DNA from: Candidatus Omnitrophota bacterium
GTDB taxonomy: Bacteria; Omnitrophota; Gorgyraeia; JABMRG01; JAFGKX01
NCBI GenBank assembly: GCA_016928375.1
Contig: JAFGKX010000105.1
Coordinates: 1 to 7,117 of the forward strand
Length of the DNA stretch: 7,117 nucleotides
Reading direction: 5' to 3'
A program made the translations under genes and the position numbers. How positions within the stretch are numbered: position 1 is the first letter of the stretch; each line of letters begins with the position of its first letter. Under the pieces are notes generated by a model. It saw nothing but the letters and a program-made list of their open reading frames with translations. It searched no databases and was not told the origin of the DNA. This document shows, piece after piece, positions 1-3,694 of the stretch.

Positions 1-127
1 CGACAGTAGTATGGTAGTAGACATCTATTCCGATAGAGGCAAGCTGCCTTGACAGATATGCGGAATTGGTGTTTATGATGTGCCCCAGAAGTATCTCAGT
101 GCCTATGCCTATTATTTCTGCTTTCAT
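1..127 (-). CDS. cinA: CinA N-terminus (competence/damage-inducible protein A family), partial
   Basis: This is the 5' end of a minus-strand gene; its ATG is the complement of 125-127 and the gene leaves the window at base 1 after 42 codons. The translation begins MKAEIIGIGTEILLGHIINT, followed by N-S-A-Y-L-S-R-Q-L and I-D-V-Y-Y-H-T-T-V. This is the characteristic start of CinA: the MoaB/MogA-like (MoCF) domain with G-T-E-[IL]-L-L-G and N-T-N. Full CinA is usually about 410 residues and often ends in a PncC-type nicotinamide-nucleotide amidase domain, which cannot be seen here. The family is linked to pyridine-nucleotide salvage and, in transformable bacteria, to competence. In-frame stops lie just upstream (TAA and TAG), so this ATG is the furthest possible start. 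No Shine-Dalgarno sequence precedes it. cinA is commonly next to recA; here it is divergent and separated from recA by two other genes. Confidence 0.93.
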   Translation of the reverse strand, partial: MKAEIIGIGTEILLGHIINTNSAYLSRQLASIGIDVYYHTTV

Positions 128-135
128 ATGCTACC

Positions 136-165
136 ATTATATAAAATGTCTATTGCTGAAAGCAA
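136..165 (-). promoter_or_regulatory. Candidate cinA promoter, possibly leaderless
   Basis: Read on the minus strand, a perfect -10 hexamer TATAAT lies at 136-141. A weak -35 (TTGCTT, 160-165) sits 18 bases upstream. Only 8 bases separate the -10 from the cinA ATG, so a normal start site 6-8 bases downstream would fall within a few bases of the start codon. No ribosome binding site is visible, which fits a leaderless or nearly leaderless mRNA. The -10 is strong and the -35 poor; the assignment is inference. Confidence 0.45.
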
Positions 166-207
166 GCAAATTAAATAACTCGCCTTCGGGGTCCTGCCCG
201 TTTACTC

Positions 208-297
208 GGCAGCGGGGCCTGTCTGCCGAGCTACCTCACCGTGCTCAGCTTCGCTTGCGCGCGGTGAGGCCTTCGGCTCGGCAGGCCACCCGCTGCC
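208..297. repeat. GC-rich 90-bp imperfect inverted repeat (cruciform-forming)
   Basis: Outer arms at 208-231 (starting GGCAGCGGG, ending CCGAGC) and 276-297 (starting GCTCGG, ending CCCGCTGCC) are reverse complements apart from small bulges. Nested inside is a perfect 8-bp pair, CCTCACCG at 234-241 and CGGTGAGG at 262-269, around a 20-base loop. The element lies in a GC-rich island flanked by AT-rich DNA, so its composition is foreign to its surroundings. It has the look of a dispersed palindromic element (REP or MITE type), but only one copy is visible. It could also act as a structured RNA or a transcription barrier. Confidence 0.7.
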
Positions 298-507
298 AAA
301 ATGATGCCACCCCGCGCCGCCTCCGCAAGCCCTGCTCAAACCACATTCCTCGCTTTTTCTAAAATAATATGGAATATTTTACAATGTATAGTGTTATATA
401 TTAATGACAGGTGAATAATAGGCAAAGTCACTCTCGTTATATCGGAGGGGATTTTTTTTGACGGGAAAATAAACGGTTTTAAAAAGTAAAAATAGGAGGG
501 TAAAAAA

Positions 508-1227
508 ATGAGCAGGTATATAAAATATATGTTGGTAGTTTTGATAGCGCTGCCTTGTATTCTGTATGCGCATGAGGCAATGGCAGTGGACATAAGAAAT
601 GCGGAGAATTTTAGGATAGAAGTGGTTGTTCAGCCATATTATAAAGAAATCAAAAATAATGTGGCGCCTAATTATTCTGTAGATATCATTGCTATAAATA
701 ATAGCAATGAAACAGTTTCTTTAGGCGAATTGGTGCGTAAGATAATTATATCGCCATTAAGGGAAGCCGACTTTACTGTTGATGACACGTTTGCTATGTA
801 CAGAATTGACGATAGGGAATGTATCGTTATGGAAAATATAGCCTGTAGAATATATAATTTACGTGTACCAGAAAAAACAGAAATTAAACCGCATTCTACA
901 GAGGTACTTAGAAGTTTTTTATTGTTTGAATGTCGGATGATTATCCAGACGGAGGACCCAAAACCGCGATCTGAAGCTGAAAAATATCCGGCAAGAAACA
1001 TACTGGTTAAAGTAGGGTATTGTGAGTCGCTATCTCCTCCGTTAAACGAATTAATATCAATCATTAGTGCCAGCGGGCGCGGCACATACGGCACTTTATT
1101 GCCGAGCATAGACAAAAATGTTAAAGAAAATAAAGCAGTTCTTCAAAAGGTTTTTGATGGCGTGGCAACGATATTGAAGGTATTGTTAAAACCGCAGAAA
1201 GGCCCTGAACCGCCGATGTATAAATAA
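508..1227 (+). CDS. Hypothetical secreted protein with four mature cysteines
   Basis: Not recognised. The 239-residue product starts with a Sec signal peptide: charged MSRYIK, a hydrophobic stretch from about residue 8 to 21, and a likely signal peptidase I site A-M-A/V-D after residue 26. C17 is in the signal and its context (A-L-P-C) is a poor lipobox, so a lipoprotein is unlikely. The mature part has alternating hydrophobic/polar strands such as Y-S-V-D-I-I-A-I-N-N-S-N-E-T-V-S-L, then K-P-H-S-T-E-V-L. This suggests an immunoglobulin-like beta sandwich, which is inference only. Four mature cysteines (in R-E-C-I, I-A-C-R, F-E-C-R and G-Y-C-E) could form two disulfides. The end is amphipathic and lysine/proline rich with no membrane anchor. 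The start has a clear AGGAGG at 494-499, 8 bases before the ATG. Hairpins downstream suggest a single-gene transcript. It is probably periplasmic or exported, with no function assigned. Confidence 0.82.
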   Translation: MSRYIKYMLVVLIALPCILYAHEAMAVDIRNAENFRIEVVVQPYYKEIKNNVAPNYSVDIIAINNSNETVSLGELVRKIIISPLREADFTVDDTFAMYRIDDRECIVMENIACRIYNLRVPEKTEIKPHSTEVLRSFLLFECRMIIQTEDPKPRSEAEKYPARNILVKVGYCESLSPPLNELISIISASGRGTYGTLLPSIDKNVKENKAVLQKVFDGVATILKVLLKPQKGPEPPMYK

Positions 1228-1250
1228 TAATTTACTGTAAAGCGGCACCA

Positions 1251-1284
1251 GACGCTTACCGGGGTAATCGGGAAAGCGTCTTTT
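1251..1284 (+). terminator. Hairpin downstream of the secreted-protein gene, weak terminator
   Basis: GACGCTT at 1251-1257 pairs perfectly with AAGCGTC at 1274-1280. An inner CCG/CGG pair (1259-1261 with 1269-1271) encloses a short loop. The stem is followed by only four T residues, so termination is likely incomplete. It lies 23 bases after the stop codon and just before the stronger terminator, so the two may act in tandem. Confidence 0.5.
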
Positions 1285-1293
1285 GCTTAATCG

Positions 1294-1330
1294 AAAAAGT
1301 GTACCTAAAGGTACACTTTTTTTATTTTTT
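1294..1330 (+). terminator. Intrinsic (Rho-independent) terminator
   Basis: A perfect 12-bp stem, AAAAAGTGTACC at 1294-1305 with GGTACACTTTTT at 1310-1321, closes a TAAA tetraloop. A long T-rich tract runs to about 1330. The A-run on the 5' side means it could also work on the minus strand. It separates the secreted-protein gene from the ORF6N gene. Confidence 0.9.
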
Positions 1331-1336
1331 TGCAAT

Positions 1337-1360
1337 AACCTGCCTGCCGGCAGGCAGGTT
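1337..1360. repeat. 24-bp perfect palindrome with core TGCCTGCCGGCAGGCA
   Basis: The arm AACCTGCCTGCC (1337-1348) is followed directly by its exact reverse complement (1349-1360). Nearly the same core recurs at 3602-3621 in this window, differing at one base, which points to a dispersed short palindrome family. It sits 6 bases after the T-tract of the terminator and is itself followed by T residues, so it may add to termination. Confidence 0.8.
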
Positions 1361-1387
1361 TTGCCTCTGATTTCGTCTAATAGTATG

Positions 1388-1420
1388 GGTATTTAAGGTA
1401 AGGTATGCCTAAATTAGCCG
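1388..1420 (+). promoter_or_regulatory. Imperfect dyad just upstream of the ORF6N start
   Basis: GGTATTTAAGG (1388-1398) and CCTAAATTAGCC (1408-1419) form an imperfect inverted repeat with a bulge and a 9-base loop. It ends just before the Shine-Dalgarno AAAGGAGGT (1422-1430). Its position suits an operator or translational control element for the ORF6N gene, possibly autoregulatory. This rests on position and symmetry only. Confidence 0.3.
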
Positions 1421-1433
1421 GAAAGGAGGTATT

Positions 1434-1958
1434 ATGAAAAATTTGGTATTAGTTGGGCGGATAGAACACAGGATATTCTACATTCGCAGGCAGAAGGTTA
1501 TGCTTAGTATGGATTTAGCAAAACTGTACGGTGTTCAAGGAAAAGTGCTAATGCAGGCAGTGAAGCGTAATACCGGGAGGTTTCCGGAAGATTTTATGTT
1601 TCAGTTAAAATGGGAGGAGGTGAAATTTTCAAGGTCACAATTTGTGACCTTGAAGACGAAGAAAGGCAAAAATATAAAATACCTACCATATGCTTTTACC
1701 GAGCAGGGCGTTGCTATGTTTTCGAGTGTTTTAAGGAGTAAGCGCGCTATTCAGGTTAATATAGCCATAATGCGCGCCTTTGTAAAATTGCGAGAAGTGC
1801 TCGCAACACATAAAGAGCTTGCTTATAAACTTAGTGAGCTTGAAGGAAAAGTCAATAAACACGATGCTGAAATTATAGCTATTTTCGAAGCAATAAAACA
1901 TCTTATGACGCCGCCTGCGGAAAAGCCTAAAAGGCGCATAGGTTTTTATGCTGATTGA
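1434..1958 (+). CDS. ORF6N-domain protein (phage antirepressor/KilA-N-related DNA-binding family)
   Basis: This 174-residue protein belongs to the ORF6N family, a DNA-binding module known from phages and scattered widely through bacterial genomes. The domain covers about residues 9-105. Diagnostic stretches are V-M-L-S-M-D-L-A-K-L-Y-G-V (22-34), R-F-P-E-D-F-M-F-Q-L (49-58), R-S-Q-F-V-T (67-72), Y-L-P-Y-A-F-T-E-Q-G-V-A-M (83-95) and R-A-I-Q-V-N-I-A-I-M-R-A-F (104-116). Residues 118-158 form a likely helical or coiled-coil tail, ending in the P-K-R-R-I-G-F motif (165-171) typical of the family's chromosomal members. Length is normal and the frame intact. A strong AAAGGAGGT at 1422-1430 lies close to the ATG (three bases after the T), slightly tight but acceptable. 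The gene stands alone between a terminator and the recA promoter. Its role is probably transcriptional regulation, with target unknown; selfish spread of such genes is another possibility. A 27-nt palindrome lies within the coding region. Confidence 0.92.
   Translation: MKNLVLVGRIEHRIFYIRRQKVMLSMDLAKLYGVQGKVLMQAVKRNTGRFPEDFMFQLKWEEVKFSRSQFVTLKTKKGKNIKYLPYAFTEQGVAMFSSVLRSKRAIQVNIAIMRAFVKLREVLATHKELAYKLSELEGKVNKHDAEIIAIFEAIKHLMTPPAEKPKRRIGFYAD
1628..1654. repeat. 27-nt perfect inverted repeat inside the ORF6N gene
   Basis: Arms TTCAAGGTCACAA (1628-1640) and TTGTGACCTTGAA (1642-1654) are exact reverse complements around one central T. It covers codons 65-74, including the R-S-Q-F-V-T segment. 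As RNA it could form a 12-bp stem with a 3-base loop; as DNA it has the form of a dimer operator. Its function is not known. Confidence 0.75.
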
Positions 1959-1964
1959 ATTTTC

Positions 1965-1993
1965 TTTACAATAAGTGATGAGGAATGTATAAT
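1965..1993 (+). promoter_or_regulatory. Sigma-70-type promoter of recA
   Basis: TTTACA at 1965-1970 and a perfect TATAAT at 1988-1993 are separated by the optimal 17 bases. They begin 6 bases after the ORF6N stop codon. Predicted transcription start is near 2000, leaving a 5' leader of about 40 bases. The leader contains a small dyad (CTATA at 2013-2017, TATAG at 2021-2025) that could be an operator. No recognised LexA box of the proteobacterial (CTGT-N8-ACAG) or Firmicute (GAAC-N4-GTTC) type is present. Confidence 0.75.
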
Positions 1994-2042
1994 TATTATT
2001 CTATAAATAAGACTATATATTATAGCAGAAAGGAGCTATGAC

Positions 2043-3089
2043 ATGGTTAAAGCAGCACAGCAGAAAGATAAGAGTGAGGAAAAAGATACGGCAAAACAGG
2101 ACAAAACAAAGGCCCTGAGCTTAGCGCTTGGCCAGATAGAAAAGCAATTCGGCAAAGGTTCTATTATGCGCCTTAGTAAGGATGTAAGAGTGGATGTGAC
2201 ATCTATTCCCACAGGCGCAGTATCTCTGGATATTGCCCTTGGCGTTGGCGGTGTTCCGCGCGGCAGGGTAGTCGAGATTTTTGGGCCTGAATCAAGCGGA
2301 AAAACTACACTTACATTAAGTATAATCAGCCAGGTGCAAAAACGGGGCGGAACCGCGGCATTTATAGATGCTGAAAACGCCTTTGATCCTTCATACGCGG
2401 AAAAAGTCGGCGTAAACCTGGAAGAGCTTCTGATATCGCAGCCGGACAGCGGCGAACAGGCATTAAATATAGCCGAGACCCTTGTGCGCTCGAACGCGGT
2501 TGATGTAATTGTCGTAGATTCCGTGGCGGCATTGGTTCCGCGCGCAGAAATAGAAGGCGAGATAGGCGATACTCAAATAGGGCTTCAGGCGCGCTTAATG
2601 AGCCAGGCATTACGCAAACTCAGTTCATCCATAAACAAATCCAAAACCTGCGTAATATTTATAAACCAGATAAGGGAAAAAATAGGGGTTATGTTCGGAA
2701 ATCCCGAAACGACCCCCGGAGGCAGGGCATTGAAATTCTACGCATCCGTAAGGCTGGATATAAGGCGCATAGAATACTTAAAATCAAGCGACAGGGCCAT
2801 AGGCAGCCACGTAAAAGTTAAAGTCGTAAAAAACAAAGTCGCCCCGCCATTTAGAATCGCTGAATTCGATATTATGTATGATGAGGGCATTTCCCGCGAA
2901 AGCAGCGCTATAGACGCGGGCCTTGTGTATAATTTAGTCAAAAAAGACGGCGCCTGGTTTTCATGCGAAGGCGAAAAAATAGGCCAGGGCAAGGAAAATG
3001 CGCGCGCTTATTTTAAACAAAATCCTAAAATCCTGAATGAATTAGAAAAGAAAATAAAAGAAGCCGCGAAAGCCTCGGAAAAAGCTTAA
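2043..3089 (+). CDS. recA: RecA recombinase
   Basis: RecA polymerises on single-stranded DNA, drives ATP-dependent homologous pairing and strand exchange, and in SOS-proficient bacteria stimulates LexA self-cleavage. The 348-residue product carries every core motif: Walker A G-P-E-S-S-G-K-T-T (81-89), catalytic glutamate E111 in F-I-D-A-E-N-A-F-D-P, Walker B V-I-V-V-D-S (155-160), loop L1 region E-I-E-G-E-I-G-D (169-176), F-I-N-Q-I-R with Q209 (E. coli Q194), loop L2 around G-N-P-E-T-T-P-G-G (219-227), and the C-terminal G-E-K-I-G-Q-G. The first 22 residues are a lysine/glutamate-rich extension, giving a +15 offset to E. coli numbering. The C-terminus ends K-E-A-A-K-A-S-E-K-A and lacks the acidic tail of the E. 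coli protein. The residue after the catalytic glutamate is Asn rather than the usual His. AGGAG at 2031-2035 lies 7 bases before the chosen ATG; an out-of-frame ATG at 2038 is too close to it. recX follows 16 bases later. Confidence 0.99.
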   Translation: MVKAAQQKDKSEEKDTAKQDKTKALSLALGQIEKQFGKGSIMRLSKDVRVDVTSIPTGAVSLDIALGVGGVPRGRVVEIFGPESSGKTTLTLSIISQVQKRGGTAAFIDAENAFDPSYAEKVGVNLEELLISQPDSGEQALNIAETLVRSNAVDVIVVDSVAALVPRAEIEGEIGDTQIGLQARLMSQALRKLSSSINKSKTCVIFINQIREKIGVMFGNPETTPGGRALKFYASVRLDIRRIEYLKSSDRAIGSHVKVKVVKNKVAPPFRIAEFDIMYDEGISRESSAIDAGLVYNLVKKDGAWFSCEGEKIGQGKENARAYFKQNPKILNELEKKIKEAAKASEKA

Positions 3090-3105
3090 AGATAAGCTGT
3101 TATAA

Positions 3106-3576
3106 ATGAGCGAGGATTCAAATTACGCAAAAGCAAATTTATTTGTGCACCGCCTTTTCAAATACCGCCTAAGAAGCCAGAAGGAATTGGAGCTTAGGTT
3201 AAGGCAGCGCAGGTTCGACGAGCTTGTCATAAACAGAGTAGTGGAAAATTTCAAAAAGCAGGGTTTGCTTGATGATAAGCGCTTTGCCAAACTTTGGGCG
3301 CAGAGCCGGCTGGAAACACGGCCGGCTTCTTTGAGCAATATAAAGCAAGAGCTTTTGCTAAAAGGCATAGAGAAAGATGTAGTAGAAGCTACTATAAATA
3401 GGCTAAAAGAAGATTTCGATGAATATGAAATAGCTTATGCCTTGGCGCAAAAAAGGATCCGCGCTTTAGGCAGAGTTGATAAATTAAAAGCCAAGAAACG
3501 CTTGTTTGATTATCTTAAAAGGCGCGGATTTTCTTCGGATATTGTTTTTAGGGCACTAAATGAGGAATATATGTAA
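3106..3576 (+). CDS. recX: RecX regulatory protein
   Basis: RecX binds RecA filaments in the cytoplasm and modulates, usually inhibits, filament growth and ATPase activity. The 156-residue product is of typical length and nearly all helical, built from three-helix repeats. The first carries F-K-Y-R-L-R-S-Q-K-E-L (18-28) and L-L-D-D-K-R-F-A (54-61), the usual R-x-R-S-x-x-E-L and G-L-[IL]-D-D-x-R-F-A signatures. The second has I-K-Q-E-L-L-L-K-G-I (79-88). The last helices (about 124-155) include K-R-L-F-D-Y-L-K-R-R-G-F. It lies 16 bases after recA on the same strand and is probably co-transcribed. No Shine-Dalgarno is visible. A small hairpin (AGCTTA 3083-3088 with TAAGCT 3093-3098) spans the recA stop and could keep recX expression below that of recA, which is inference. 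Confidence 0.95.
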   Translation: MSEDSNYAKANLFVHRLFKYRLRSQKELELRLRQRRFDELVINRVVENFKKQGLLDDKRFAKLWAQSRLETRPASLSNIKQELLLKGIEKDVVEATINRLKEDFDEYEIAYALAQKRIRALGRVDKLKAKKRLFDYLKRRGFSSDIVFRALNEEYM

Positions 3577-3582
3577 TTTCAC

Positions 3583-3673
3583 CGTCATTGCGAGCGAAGC
3601 GCCTGCCTGCCGGTAGGCAGGAAGCAATCCCGTATGAGAGATTGCTTCGTCGCTATCGCTCCTCGCAATGACG
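3583..3673. repeat. Palindromic repeat element interrupted by a second palindrome
   Basis: Terminal arms CGTCATTGCGAG (3583-3594) and CTCGCAATGACG (3662-3673) are perfect 12-bp inverted repeats. The inner pair GAAGCAATC (3621-3629) with GATTGCTTC (3640-3648) closes a 10-base loop. Between outer and inner arms the right side reads as the complement of GAGCGATAGCGAC, while the left side has GAGCGAAGCG and then a separate near-perfect palindrome at 3602-3621. That palindrome shares the TGCCTGCCGG core seen at 1337-1360. One repeat family therefore seems to have landed in one arm of another. Elements with this GTCATTGCGAG...GAAGCAATC theme recur in many bacterial genomes (from memory, not searched). 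It fills most of the recX-alaS gap and would be a large hairpin in mRNA. Confidence 0.85.
3602..3621. repeat. Second copy of the TGCCTGCCGG palindrome, nested in the repeat element
   Basis: CCTGCCTGCC followed by GGTAGGCAGG is a 20-base palindrome with one mismatched pair. It matches the core of the perfect palindrome at 1337-1360 except at one base. Removing it would bring the two arms of the surrounding element close to a continuous match, which supports insertion. Confidence 0.75.
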
Positions 3674-3694
3674 ATGCCTTGAATAGTGAATAAA

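Larger units (their letters stand above)
128..507. other. Intergenic region between divergent cinA and the secreted-protein gene
   Basis: This 380-base gap holds the cinA promoter candidate next to the cinA start. It also holds a GC-rich island from about 181 to 345, roughly 69% GC over 181-340 by hand count, containing a long inverted repeat. The remainder, about 346-507, is AT-rich leader DNA. No gene is credible: the open frames across it run antisense to cinA or through the repeat and resemble nothing known. No convincing promoter pair was found for the gene at 508. A TTTACA at 378-383 and a TTGACG at 458-463 exist, but neither has a good -10 at proper spacing. Confidence 0.6.

Noticed and set aside
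66..362. Plus-strand open frame of 98 codons
   Set aside because: It runs antisense through the cinA start and then through the GC-rich inverted repeat. It has no ribosome site and resembles no protein.
458..486. TTGACG as -35 for the secreted-protein gene
   Set aside because: No acceptable -10 lies 16-18 bases downstream (the sequence there is A-rich), so no promoter was called.
556..558. Lipobox cysteine C17 in the secreted protein
   Set aside because: Proline at -1 and the context A-L-P-C do not fit, and a good A-M-A signal peptidase I site follows at residues 24-26.
336..593. Minus-strand open frame of 85 codons
   Set aside because: It overlaps the well-supported signal-peptide region of the gene at 508 and has no family resemblance; its hydrophobic runs come from AT-rich DNA.
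3083..3098. Intrinsic terminator between recA and recX
   Set aside because: The 6-bp A/T-containing stem has no T-tract, so it is at most a weak attenuating hairpin and was only mentioned with recX.
3304..3327. Inverted repeat AGCCGGC / GCCGGCT within recX
   Set aside because: Only 7-bp arms with a 10-base spacer in coding DNA; plausible by chance and not linked to any copy elsewhere in the window.
3686..3694. GTG start three codons upstream for alaS
   Set aside because: The ATG at 3695 matches the family N-terminus (M-x-x-x-E-I-R) and the GTG has no better ribosome site. It remains possible.
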